Source: Lacihabitans sp. CS3-21 (GTDB taxonomy: Bacteria > Bacteroidota > Bacteroidia > Cytophagales > Spirosomataceae). From it: 64,000 bases of DNA. The notes under the pieces were generated by a model that did not search any database, was not told the origin of the DNA, and worked only from the letters and a program-made list of their open reading frames with translations. Made by a program: the position numbers and the translations under genes. The number at the start of each line of letters is the position of its first letter. Position 1 is the first letter of the stretch. Shown in pieces: positions 42,331-51,272 of the stretch. Location of the stretch: the NCBI RefSeq assembly GCF_024343675.1, contig NZ_RJUD01000003.1, positions 186,001 through 250,000 of the forward strand. Direction: 5' to 3'.

Positions 42331-43326
42331 ATGAAAGCCATCTTATTAAAAGGTCCCAACGATTGGGAATTAGCCGAGTTACCTAAGCCAGTACCCGCTA
42401 AAGGTCAAGTATTGGTCAAAATGGCCTTTGCACCCATCAATCCATCTGATTTGGCATTTTTGACGGGCAATTATGGACTGAAAAAACCATTCCCAGTAGT
42501 GCCAGGCTTAGAAGGAAGCGGGGTCGTGGTGGAATCAGGAGGAGGATTTATGGCCAATAGACTTTTGAACAAAAACGTAGCTTGCACCGCTCCAAACGCA
42601 GGAAATGGCACTTGGGCAGAATATATGCTTACCGATGCCAACAAATGTATGGATTTGAGCAAAAAAGTCAGTTTGGAGCAGGGTTCCATGCTTTTTGTAA
42701 ATCCGCTCACGGCACTATCTTTTTCTAAAAAGGCTAAGAAAATGAACGCAGACCTCATCGTGTTTTCCGCAGCTGGAAGTGCTTTGGGACAAATGGTTAC
42801 GCATTTTGTAAATGAAATAGATATCCCAGTTTTTGGCTTAATAAGAAAAGAAAATCTCAAAGAAGAAACTTTGAAAAAGGGTTTTTCTAAGGTTTTTTGT
42901 ACTGAAAATGCAGAATTTCTGAAAGAACTAAATGCGGCAGCGAAACCATTCAAAAAAGTAATATTTTTTGATGCCGTTGGTGGAGGCTCTGTTCCTTATC
43001 AAATATTAAATGCACTGCCAGACAATACCAGAATGGTGATTTACGGTAGACTTGATCAAAATCCTAGTGATTTTTCACCACAAAATATTTTGTTTAAGCA
43101 AAACACGGTTGAAGGCTACTGGCTGAGCAAAGAAGCCCAGAAAAAGTCCATCTTGGAGGTAATATTGGACGTCCGAAAAATTCAAAAAATGCTCTCTAAA
43201 GGCTTTGAAACTCAGATTCAGAAAAAAGTCAAATTGTCAGAATTAAATTCGGGCTTAGAAACTTACGTAAAAGGGATGTCAGCGGGGAAGGTTTTGATTG
43301 ATTGTCACTTCGGCTTCGCTCAGTGA
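42331..43326 (+). CDS. MDR-superfamily zinc-type alcohol dehydrogenase/quinone reductase
   Basis: The 331-residue protein has the MDR GroES-like domain (PVPAKGQVLVKMAFAPINPSDLAFLTGNYG, PVVPGLEGSGVVVESGGG) and a Rossmann domain (VFSAAGSALGQMVTHFV, residues about 150-166). The Cys/His pattern of structural zinc is lacking, so it is more like NAD(P)H-quinone oxidoreductases. The last codons DCHFGFAQ and the TGA stop come from a REP-like repeat arm (43305-43329), so the original C-terminus has been replaced or extended. Confidence 0.88.
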   Translation: MKAILLKGPNDWELAELPKPVPAKGQVLVKMAFAPINPSDLAFLTGNYGLKKPFPVVPGLEGSGVVVESGGGFMANRLLNKNVACTAPNAGNGTWAEYMLTDANKCMDLSKKVSLEQGSMLFVNPLTALSFSKKAKKMNADLIVFSAAGSALGQMVTHFVNEIDIPVFGLIRKENLKEETLKKGFSKVFCTENAEFLKELNAAAKPFKKVIFFDAVGGGSVPYQILNALPDNTRMVIYGRLDQNPSDFSPQNILFKQNTVEGYWLSKEAQKKSILEVILDVRKIQKMLSKGFETQIQKKVKLSELNSGLETYVKGMSAGKVLIDCHFGFAQ

Positions 43327-43329
43327 CCT
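43305..43329. repeat. REP-like repeat, left arm, forming a gene end
   Basis: A 25-base arm (starting TCACTTCGGCTTCGC and ending TCAGTGACCT) overlaps the 3' end of the MDR gene and contains its stop codon. It is the inverted counterpart of 43450-43474 with two mismatches. Confidence 0.9.
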
Positions 43330-43365
43330 GAATTGTCTTCTGGAGCGTGCAGAAGTGTCTCCCTA

Positions 43366-43435
43366 AGCTTGTCGAAGGGACGTGGAGTATTATTGTAAAT
43401 CCTGACCACCAATTGGAACGTAGCTTCGACAAGTT
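43366..43435. repeat. Inner inverted repeat of the REP-like unit
   Basis: AGCTTGTCGAAG (43366-43377) is mirrored by CTTCGACAAGTT (43424-43435), nested between the outer arms. The whole region can fold as a long branched hairpin. Confidence 0.75.
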
Positions 43436-43449
43436 CACCTTGACATTAG

Positions 43450-43474
43450 AGGTCACTGAGCGGAGTCGAAGTGA
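43450..43474. repeat. REP-like repeat, right arm, forming a gene end
   Basis: AGGTCACTGAGCGGAGTCGA then AGTGA. On the minus strand it provides the final codons HFDSAQ and the TGA stop of the alpha/alpha-toroid gene. Confidence 0.9.
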
Positions 43475-44832
43475 GCCCACTTATTCATGGCCAAAACCAT
43501 CAAAGCCGTAGTGTAAGCCTCTGATTTAAAGTGTAATACATTCCTCACGACTGTTCCTCCTGAAAAAAAGACGCCGCCATTCCATGACCCGTCTTCATTT
43601 TGGTGTTTTAACAAATAGCTCATCGTTAGGTCAATTCGGTCTTTTGGCACATTATAGCCAAGTTCTTTGAGGTTTAGTAGGCTCGTAAGACCATAAACGG
43701 TCGATTGCAGAATATCTTTTTTATTTACTTTTCTACGGCTCTCAAAGTGTCCATCTGGGAATTGTGTATTTATCAAATGTGACAGAATTACTTGTCCATT
43801 TGCAGTTAATTTATCTTTTCCGGCAAGCATACTTCTGCTCACGGCATAATGAAAATGGTATTTGTTGGGGTAATACATACCCGCTCGGCTCCACCGTCCA
43901 CGATTTATTTGGTAATAGATTAGTTTTTCTGCTCCAGTTTTACCCTTTGATTTTTCTATTTGATTTGTAGAACCCAAGTATGTCAGAATATTTGCATTTA
44001 CTACGGCGTCGATATCATTAGCTCCCCAAGGAATATAAGGAACGAATGGTCTAGGGTTAGCACAACTACTAGGTAAATAAAACACCAAATTGTGCATGGC
44101 AGCTTTGAAAAAACTCCAGCGTTTAAATTCTCGCTCTTTTCCCTGCCACGTCAAAAAAGCATTGGTTTCTCTGGGTATTTTTACCAAGAAATTGTGCCAA
44201 TGGTAGGCTTTTCTGTTGCTATCCAAATATTTATCAAAAGCTGCATAACTCACATTTTGACCATTATTTTTTCCGAATATTTTTGAATAATAATATAGGG
44301 ACAAATTACCCATAGAGGTGTCGTCATTGTCAAAAGCTACGTTGGCTGCGTTGTTTATAAACCTCGTGTTGAGTTTATAGTGCGTTGGTCTTCTTACCAA
44401 AAGGCCTTCAGGATTATTGGTTTTTCTGGATAAATCTCTGTTTGGGGGAAGTAATTTCCAGAAATTAAATAGCGAATCTTTTCTATAGCTAAGTAGCTCA
44501 GGATAAGCATTTTTTAGCATGCTTTTTATTTGTAGCTGTGCAGTATCCTGTAAATATGCCTCAGCCAAAGCATTGAATATGCCCGTCATATTAAAGCAGT
44601 TCGAATCTCGATATTTTTCTGATTTCCCGAGTAGCACGAAAGCATTGGTCATGTGCATGTAGGCGGGCCATTCGCCAGCAAATGTCTTATTTTCAGTTGT
44701 GGTTTTTATTTGAGAATTTTCAAGATAGTTGAGAGCTTTCTGTTTCTGAAGTTCTATTTTTTTCAAAGAAATTTCTTGCCCAAATGACCTTAAGCCAAGA
44801 AAACTCAGAAGTATTAATAGAACTCCTCTCAT
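43453..44832 (-). CDS. Exported alpha/alpha-toroid (prenyltransferase/squalene cyclase-like fold) protein
   Basis: The 459-residue protein has a signal peptide (MRGVLLILLSFLGLRSFGQ). The C-terminal third carries repeats of the terpenoid-cyclase type toroid: LINTQFPDGHFESRR and LLKHQNEDGSWNGGVFFSGGTVVRN (QxxDGxW motif, near residue 420). No DxDD catalytic motif was seen, so a cyclase activity is not supported. The final residues WAHFDSAQ derive from the repeat arm at 43450. It follows the GH3-family gene by 3 bp on the same strand, so they form an operon. Confidence 0.75.
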   Translation of the reverse strand: MRGVLLILLSFLGLRSFGQEISLKKIELQKQKALNYLENSQIKTTTENKTFAGEWPAYMHMTNAFVLLGKSEKYRDSNCFNMTGIFNALAEAYLQDTAQLQIKSMLKNAYPELLSYRKDSLFNFWKLLPPNRDLSRKTNNPEGLLVRRPTHYKLNTRFINNAANVAFDNDDTSMGNLSLYYYSKIFGKNNGQNVSYAAFDKYLDSNRKAYHWHNFLVKIPRETNAFLTWQGKEREFKRWSFFKAAMHNLVFYLPSSCANPRPFVPYIPWGANDIDAVVNANILTYLGSTNQIEKSKGKTGAEKLIYYQINRGRWSRAGMYYPNKYHFHYAVSRSMLAGKDKLTANGQVILSHLINTQFPDGHFESRRKVNKKDILQSTVYGLTSLLNLKELGYNVPKDRIDLTMSYLLKHQNEDGSWNGGVFFSGGTVVRNVLHFKSEAYTTALMVLAMNKWAHFDSAQ

Positions 44833-44835
44833 AGC

Positions 44836-46320
44836 TTATTGAAGAACGTCAGCTATCTTGCGGTCGTTGGCCAATCTTGGCACCTTGTTTTGGCCACCAA
44901 GTTTGCCTATCGAACGCATGTAGTCTATGAATGCATTGTTTTTCAGTGGCTTAATTACCAAAGGACGCAGGATGTTTCCAACAATCAAATCCTGATAGTA
45001 TACATTGAGTTCTACCATTTTTTGGTCCAAATCTTTCGCAAACTGCTCAGGATTGTGTGGAGGACGGGCAAACTCTACTAACCATTCGTGATAGGGGAGG
45101 CCTTCAACCGGTGCAACCATCGGTGCAACCGTAAACTCTATAATCTCTACTTCAGGGTGAAGATTACACGCATGTTTCATGGCTTTTTCTACCTCTTCAC
45201 CTATTACATGTTCACCAAATGCGGAAATAAAATGCTTGATTCTTCCTGAAACTACTATTCGGTGAGGATGAAGGGATACAAATTTTACTGTATCGCCAAT
45301 CGAATAACCCCAAAGACCAGCGTTGCTGTTGATGACCAACGCATAGTTTTTATTCAATTCTACTTGACCAATGTGCAGTCTGGTCGGGTTTTCTTCAAAA
45401 TATTCGTCGGCAGGTATAAACTCGAAGAAAATGCCTGTATCGAGCAATAATAACATTCCAGGTTCTTTTTGTGAATCTTGGTAAGCTATAAACCCTTCTG
45501 ATGCCGGATAAAGCTCTATCGAGTCTATTTTTTTGCCAATAGATTCAAACAATTTTGCCTTGTAAGGTTCAAAATTTACTCCGCCATATATAAATAGCTC
45601 AAAATTAGGGAAAACGTCTTTGATCTTTTTGCCAGTTCGTTCTTCTATTCTGTCAAAATACATTTGTACCCATGGCGGAATTCCCGAAATCAAGCCCATG
45701 GGTTGTTCAATGGTTTCGTCTATTATTTTATCGAGTTTGGTCTCCCAGTCATCAATGCAATTGGTCTCGTAACTTGGCATTTGGTTGGTTCTCAAATACC
45801 CCGGCACGTGGTGATTGGATATGCCTGAAAGTCGACCAGTGAAAATGCCGGCTTTTTTGTCCAATTCTGGACTTCCCGAAAGAAAAATGAGTTTTTTGTC
45901 CAAGAATTGAGCTTTACCAGTTTCATGAACATAAGCCAAAATGGCGTTTTTTGCGGAGTTGATGTGGTTATTAATCGATTCTTTCGATATTGGAATATAT
46001 TTTACACCTGATGTAGTTCCGGAGGTTTTGGCCAAATAAAGTGGTTTATCTTTCCATAGGATATCTGGCTCGCCTTTTACCACTCTTTCTATGTAGGGTT
46101 TTAGATCTTCGTAGTCTCTAACAGGAACATTTTTTTTGAAATCTTCATAAGTCTTTATCTCGCCAAAACTGTGGTCTTTACCGAAAGCCGTATTTTGGGC
46201 TTCGCTGACCAGTTTTTGCATCCAGTTGGTTTGCGTTTTTTCTGGATTCTTTAACCACTTTTTGGTTTGGTAGGCCGCTAATGCCGCCAGAGGTTTACTA
46301 AAAAAAGACCGAATTCCCAT
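44836..46320 (-). CDS. GH3-family acyl-adenylating enzyme
   Basis: The 494-residue protein matches the GH3 (auxin-responsive) branch of the ANL superfamily. The ATP-binding loop is LYLAKTSGTTSGVKYIPIS (about residue 92), followed by LYPASEGFIAYQ and YSIGDTVKFVSLHPHRIVVSGRIKHFISAFGEHV (about 345-380). Plant members conjugate acids to amino acids; bacterial substrates are unknown. It is the first gene of an operon with the toroid protein. Confidence 0.88.
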   Translation of the reverse strand: MGIRSFFSKPLAALAAYQTKKWLKNPEKTQTNWMQKLVSEAQNTAFGKDHSFGEIKTYEDFKKNVPVRDYEDLKPYIERVVKGEPDILWKDKPLYLAKTSGTTSGVKYIPISKESINNHINSAKNAILAYVHETGKAQFLDKKLIFLSGSPELDKKAGIFTGRLSGISNHHVPGYLRTNQMPSYETNCIDDWETKLDKIIDETIEQPMGLISGIPPWVQMYFDRIEERTGKKIKDVFPNFELFIYGGVNFEPYKAKLFESIGKKIDSIELYPASEGFIAYQDSQKEPGMLLLLDTGIFFEFIPADEYFEENPTRLHIGQVELNKNYALVINSNAGLWGYSIGDTVKFVSLHPHRIVVSGRIKHFISAFGEHVIGEEVEKAMKHACNLHPEVEIIEFTVAPMVAPVEGLPYHEWLVEFARPPHNPEQFAKDLDQKMVELNVYYQDLIVGNILRPLVIKPLKNNAFIDYMRSIGKLGGQNKVPRLANDRKIADVLQ

Positions 46321-46617
46321 AGATTATTATTTGGTACAAAACTAAGTATTTTGAAATGAATTTTTCGGCTTTTATTGTCAAATTCTAATTAAACGTACTA
46401 ATATGAGTGGATTGAAAATAGTATGAATTTGGTCATATATTTTAAAATATTTAATCCATGAAAATTCGTCATTTTAAAAAATTATTCTATTCAAAATCAG
46501 ATTAAAGTTCTCAAAATCAATCAAATAGTCGATATTTTTTTTTTTTTATAAACAATGTATTTCATCATAGTATATTATTGTTTTTAGAAATAGATTTACA
46601 AAAAAAATAGTATTCTC

Positions 46618-48207
46618 ATGACAGAAACATTTAATTTACTCGAATACGGCATTAACCCTAAAGTAGTTATTAGGAATGCTGCTCCAGCACAATTGTATGC
46701 TTTAGCCATCAAGTATGAACCAGAGGCCGAAATTACCAGTTCGGGTGCATTGGCTCTAAAATCAGGCACCAAAACCGGCCGAAGCCCTAAGGACAAGCGA
46801 ATTATTGAACGCCCTGAAAGCGTAAACGATATTTGGTGGGGTAGTGTGAATATCAAAATGGATGAACACGTTTTTGATATCAATAAACAACGGGCCTTAG
46901 ATTATTTTAATACCAGAACCAGAATTTATGTAGTGGATGGTTTTGCAGGATGGGATCCAAAATACCAGATAAAAGTACGTGTGATTTGTACGCGACCATA
47001 CCATGCATTGTTTATGCACAATATGCTCATCAGACCTACCCAGGAACAGTTGGCCACTTTTGGGAAGCCCGACTACGTGATCTATAACGGTGGTGAATTT
47101 CCAGCGAATACTTTTACGTCACACATGAATTCTCGCACGAGCGTGGATTTGTGTTTCGAGCGAAAAGAATTTGTAATTCTCGGTACTGAATATGCTGGCG
47201 AAATGAAAAAAGGGGTGTTCACCGTCATGAATTATATTATGCCAAAAAAAGGCATCATGAGCATGCACTGTTCGGCCAACATGGGAAGTGACAACGCCGA
47301 CGTTTCGCTTTTCTTTGGCCTCAGTGGAACAGGTAAAACTACGCTTTCGGCCGATCCTGATAGAAAATTGATTGGTGATGACGAACATTGTTGGTCTGAC
47401 GATGGGGTGTTTAACATTGAGGGTGGTTGTTATGCCAAAGCCATTGACCTCTCTGCCGAAAAAGAGCCTGAGATTTTTAATGCAATTAGATTTGGGACTG
47501 TTTTAGAAAATGTTGTACTAGATCCTATCACATCCGAGGTAGATTATACCGATGCGAGCATTACGGAAAACACTCGTGCGGCCTATCCGATTGAATACAT
47601 TCCAAATGCTCAAATACCTTGTATTGGTGGACATCCGAATCATATAATTTTCTTGACAGCAGATGCTTATGGCGTATTGCCGCCTGTGTCTAAATTGAGT
47701 CCAGAACAGAGTATGTATCATTTTATAAGTGGTTACACAGCCAAAGTTGCCGGTACTGAAATGGGCGTAACAGAGCCTCAAGCCACATTTTCGGCTTGTT
47801 TTGGGGCGGCATTTATGGTGTGGCATCCGAGCAAATATGCTGAACTTTTGGCCGAAAAAATCAAAAAACACAATACCAAAGTTTGGTTGGTAAATACAGG
47901 TTGGATAGGCGGTGCTTATGGAGTTGGTAGCCGTATAAAACTTAAATACACGAGAGCCATCATTCATGCCATACATTGTGGTGCTTTGGAAAATGTGGAG
48001 ACTACAAAAGACGACCGATTTGGATTTGAAATACCAACTTCTTGCCCAGAAGTACCGTCTGAACTTTTGATTCCATCCAACACTTGGGCGGATAAAGCCG
48101 CTTACGAGACTCAAGCCAAACACTTGGCGGGCTTATTTGTAGAAAACTTCAAGAAATTTGAAGAAGGTAGTTCGGAGGCGATTATTGCTGCTGGGCCTAA
48201 AGTTTGA
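46618..48207 (+). CDS. pckA: Phosphoenolpyruvate carboxykinase (ATP)
   Basis: The 529-residue protein has the full ATP-PEPCK set: [21 protein letters not shown] (substrate Arg region), [18 protein letters not shown], the kinase-1a loop [14 protein letters not shown] (about residue 237) and [24 protein letters not shown]. It converts oxaloacetate to PEP, the first committed step of gluconeogenesis. The 297-bp upstream region is AT-rich, with a run of T near 46,536, and no other feature was found. A hairpin terminator follows. Confidence 0.97.
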   Translation: MTETFNLLEYGINPKVVIRNAAPAQLYALAIKYEPEAEITSSGALALKSGTKTGRSPKDKRIIERPESVNDIWWGSVNIKMDEHVFDINKQRALDYFNTRTRIYVVDGFAGWDPKYQIKVRVICTRPYHALFMHNMLIRPTQEQLATFGKPDYVIYNGGEFPANTFTSHMNSRTSVDLCFERKEFVILGTEYAGEMKKGVFTVMNYIMPKKGIMSMHCSANMGSDNADVSLFFGLSGTGKTTLSADPDRKLIGDDEHCWSDDGVFNIEGGCYAKAIDLSAEKEPEIFNAIRFGTVLENVVLDPITSEVDYTDASITENTRAAYPIEYIPNAQIPCIGGHPNHIIFLTADAYGVLPPVSKLSPEQSMYHFISGYTAKVAGTEMGVTEPQATFSACFGAAFMVWHPSKYAELLAEKIKKHNTKVWLVNTGWIGGAYGVGSRIKLKYTRAIIHAIHCGALENVETTKDDRFGFEIPTSCPEVPSELLIPSNTWADKAAYETQAKHLAGLFVENFKKFEEGSSEAIIAAGPKV

Positions 48208-48226
48208 TAAATTTTTTTTTGGAAAT

Positions 48227-48262
48227 GGCATGGAGTTTTAGTCAACTTCATGCTATTTTTTT
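48227..48262 (+). terminator. Rho-independent terminator of pckA
   Basis: An 11-bp stem (GGCATGGAGTT at 48227-48237 with AACTTCATGCT at 48244-48254, two G-U pairs) is followed by ATTTTTTT. Confidence 0.75.
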
Positions 48263-48404
48263 GCCCATTTTACTAAATAATGAAGGACAAATAATTAATC
48301 GCACTAAAATCACTGAATTCCACGGAATTTTTTTTGTAAAAAGTGGAAATTTAAATACTGTGTGATTCTGAGTAATTCCTTTTGAGAAGTTTTAAGCACA
48401 ATAA

Positions 48405-49220
48405 TCATTTATTACCCAACCAACTCAAAGCATTGATAATCATCTGATTCTGTGTTTCATTTTGAAACTGGAATGACAACTCTTTATTCGTTTTATTTTC
48501 ATAGTCTATGTCGTTGTGGCCCATGTTTACATAGAGCATTTTGTATTTGGTATTCGTCCAGACTACTGGATAGTCGCCACTGTGCCAAATTTCGTGGGCT
48601 TTGGGGCCGGTGCCGAGCGGAAAACTACTTGGGTCTAGTGAAATCAACACTTTGATGTCTTTGTTTTTTCGCAAATCATGCTCCCACCTGTACCATTCGT
48701 TGGGTGAAGACTTGAAGGTTTCGGGCAATCCTTTGGCTACTGGATGTTTTCGGTCTTCTATTTTTAGAATGGCCGAAGTTGGACGCCAAGTATTACTTTT
48801 ATATTGGCCTGAGCCGAGAAATTCATTGTGATACCAGTCCCAATCTTGGTTAAACTTGGAGTTGTTGAGTGCAAAACCCGCAAAATGAAAGCCCAACCAA
48901 GCCCCTCCATTTTCCATATATTTCTGAAAGGCTTTTCTCTGATTCGCATCTTCTGGGCGTGTGTCTAAGAATATAACCAGCTGATATTTAGTAAGAAAAT
49001 CATCGTTCAGGTTCGCCCAATTGTCAGTAGAATCATAAGTGAAATTATGTTTAGCTGCCACCTCAGGTAACCAGCGATTAGCCTCATGCACAAAACTGAT
49101 ATGTGCCTGATCGTTTTTTGCTGTGTAAAAGGTGATTGCTTTGAAACTTATGGGTTTTTGAGCTTTAATTTCTACGAAAATAGAAATTAGTAGTAAAAAT
49201 TGAAAAATTCTTTTTTTCAA
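48405..49220 (-). CDS. ThuA-domain protein, exported
   Basis: The 271-residue protein has a signal peptide (MKKRIFQFLLLISIFVEIKAQ) and the ThuA/class I glutamine amidotransferase-like fold: FTYDSTDNWANLNDDFLTKYQLVIFLDTRPEDANQRKAFQKYMENGGAWLGFHFAG and YPVVWTNTKYKMLYVNMGHNDIDYEN. ThuA domains occur with sugar-utilisation and large secreted carbohydrate proteins in Bacteroidota; the activity is not established. Confidence 0.85.
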   Translation of the reverse strand: MKKRIFQFLLLISIFVEIKAQKPISFKAITFYTAKNDQAHISFVHEANRWLPEVAAKHNFTYDSTDNWANLNDDFLTKYQLVIFLDTRPEDANQRKAFQKYMENGGAWLGFHFAGFALNNSKFNQDWDWYHNEFLGSGQYKSNTWRPTSAILKIEDRKHPVAKGLPETFKSSPNEWYRWEHDLRKNKDIKVLISLDPSSFPLGTGPKAHEIWHSGDYPVVWTNTKYKMLYVNMGHNDIDYENKTNKELSFQFQNETQNQMIINALSWLGNK

Positions 49221-49275
49221 TTGATGTATATTAGATTTAAGTATTCATTTAATTAAATGGTTTTTTTTTCTTCCC

Positions 49276-50649
49276 TCAATTCCTCCTAGCAGCATTCACC
49301 CTAGGCAACACCGGCAAACTTTCATGGCCTTTGGCACCTACGGCTTGTACCGCAAAAATGTAATTGTCTTTAGAATAGGGGAGTTTAAGTTCGAGATTTT
49401 CGGTGTAAAATTTCTTTTGCCAAAACGACTGGTGTGTTTCACGCATCAATACGTAGTAACCAGCGGCTTTGCCTTGTTTCGGGGCAGACCAATGCAGGTT
49501 TGTAGCGTTGCCGAGGCCTTGTACGTCTATCATTACGTCTTCGGGTACGGCAGGGGCGAAGGCTAAATTGGCCAAAGTAGCCAAGTTTACTGCTACATTT
49601 TTTCTCAAATATTCAAAGTCCATAAATTTATGCAGGTCGCCATATTCTACTCCGTTTTCGGTTCTTAGGTCTTGGTGTTGGTGCAGAAAGTTCTCGTTCA
49701 TTTCTGACATTCTTACGGCTGCAAAACCTTCGGTTACAAACGGCGTGTGGTCGCCGCCACGGAGAAATCTGTCGTTTCGGTAAATCATCACCACTTCTAG
49801 GTTGTCCACATATCGCTCACCGATTTCCTTCACATATCTGGCCACTTGTCGAGAATGGCCATCGTTTTCGTATCCAAATTGCCTGATGGCACCTACTTTT
49901 TTGTCGGTCTCGAAAGCTGGAATTCCTTCACTAAAAACCCTGACTCTGGTGTTGTCAATAATATTGGTTTCGTTGGAATTGTTGCTGCCCATGATGTCGT
50001 TGTTCAGCAAAGCCACCAAATTCCAGTTTTCGGATTTGGCTTTTTTGGCCAAATAATTGGCCCCTAAAAGTCCTTGCTCTTCGCCACTGAAAACCGTGAA
50101 AATCACCGTTGCAGGAAATTTTGAAGCGGCCAAAACTCTGGCCAATTCTATTACAGCGACTGTTCCGCTACCGTCGTCGTTGGCTCCCGGTGCGTCTGAA
50201 GTACGGTTCATTACATCTGTTACTCGGCTGTCTATGTGGCCACTCACCATAAAAATTCTGTTATCGGTCGGGTCGGTACCTTTTATTACGGCCATCACGT
50301 TTTCCATTTCTATTTTGGCATCTATGCGTCGGCCATCTGGCTCAAGCGTCCATTTGTCGAGATAAGCGGTCATACGCCCATCGGATTTTTTGGAGAATTC
50401 AAGGAATTTGTCCAAAACCCATTTTCGGGAAGCACCAATGCCTGTTTTCGGGTCTGTGGTATTGCTGAGGGTACTTCTAGTGCCAAAAGTCACGAGTTTC
50501 TTTACATAAGCACTTAAAGTATCACTCGATATTTGCCCAATAAATCCTGAGATTAAGGGGTCTCTTTTTACAATTTCTTGGGCAGAAGTTTTACCTGAAA
50601 TTGACAAAATGAATAAACTTGAGAGGAAAACGGATTTTATAATTTTCAC
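49276..50649 (-). CDS. M28 family metallopeptidase, exported, with C-terminal FN3-like domain
   Basis: The 457-residue protein has a signal peptide (MKIIKSVFLSSLFILSISGKTSAQ). The zinc-peptidase core shows VSGHIDSRVTDVMNRTSDAPGANDDGSGTV, TVFSGEEQGLLGANYLAKKA, LNNDIMGSN and GDHTPFVTEGFAAVRMSE. A final FN3-like domain (NLHWSAPKQGKAAGYYVLMRETHQ...) covers residues about 370-457. It should be an aminopeptidase in the periplasm or outside the cell. Unlike the copy at the window start, it has no PA domain insertion. Confidence 0.9.
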   Translation of the reverse strand: MKIIKSVFLSSLFILSISGKTSAQEIVKRDPLISGFIGQISSDTLSAYVKKLVTFGTRSTLSNTTDPKTGIGASRKWVLDKFLEFSKKSDGRMTAYLDKWTLEPDGRRIDAKIEMENVMAVIKGTDPTDNRIFMVSGHIDSRVTDVMNRTSDAPGANDDGSGTVAVIELARVLAASKFPATVIFTVFSGEEQGLLGANYLAKKAKSENWNLVALLNNDIMGSNNSNETNIIDNTRVRVFSEGIPAFETDKKVGAIRQFGYENDGHSRQVARYVKEIGERYVDNLEVVMIYRNDRFLRGGDHTPFVTEGFAAVRMSEMNENFLHQHQDLRTENGVEYGDLHKFMDFEYLRKNVAVNLATLANLAFAPAVPEDVMIDVQGLGNATNLHWSAPKQGKAAGYYVLMRETHQSFWQKKFYTENLELKLPYSKDNYIFAVQAVGAKGHESLPVLPRVNAARRN

Positions 50650-50824
50650 TGGTTTTTTGTTAATTTGAAAGCTAAAATAACTTAAAAAATCAAAAAACTT
50701 TCGAAGAAGTAGACCTTTGTCGGTTTCTGGTAGATTGAATTGAACACTAATTTATTATTTTAAATAGTTAGACCAATGAAGTTTAGAACTTCAACTACAA
50801 AATAATTCGGAGGGATTTAGTGTT

Positions 50825-51103
50825 TTAAATCTTTCTTCTTCTCGAAATCGGCACAACTGTGCCATTAGAAAGTAGAACTTCTGCAGTAGAGATGGCCACC
50901 ACATGCTCCATGTTTACCATGTAAGTACGGTGTACCCTTTTAAAGTTATGTTCTTGGAGCAAGTTCTCGTATTTTTTAAGTGTATAAGAGCAAATGAAAC
51001 TCTTACTGTTAAGAATATTAATCTCCGTGTAGTTGATATGCGATTTTAGAAACAGGATTAGGCTGGTGTCTATCTTCAGTTTCGTGTCTAGATTTATAAT
51101 CAT
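50825..51103 (-). CDS. Stand-alone LytTR DNA-binding protein
   Basis: The 92-residue protein is essentially only a LytTR domain: LFLKSHINYTEINILNSKSFICSYTLKKYENLLQEHNFKRVHRTYMVNMEHVVAISTAEVLLSNGTVVPISRRRKI. It has no receiver domain. It is transcribed divergently from the histidine kinase gene (169 bp between starts), so it may regulate that operon or itself. Confidence 0.88.
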   Translation of the reverse strand: MIINLDTKLKIDTSLILFLKSHINYTEINILNSKSFICSYTLKKYENLLQEHNFKRVHRTYMVNMEHVVAISTAEVLLSNGTVVPISRRRKI

Positions 51104-51272
51104 TATAGTGTAAGTTTTCAGTAAAGCAATTAACGGTTTTCTATTAAGGGATGAAAATATTTTTTTGTGAAATGCCCCTTATTTTTTGTGAAATTAGATA
51201 TTTAGAAAAAATATTGATTTTGAATGCTTTGAACATGATTTGTCTTTATTTTAGCAGGGAATAATTTCCTTT

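Noticed and set aside
47518-48123. 201-codon minus-strand frame opposite pckA
   Set aside because: Antisense shadow of a highly conserved enzyme gene.
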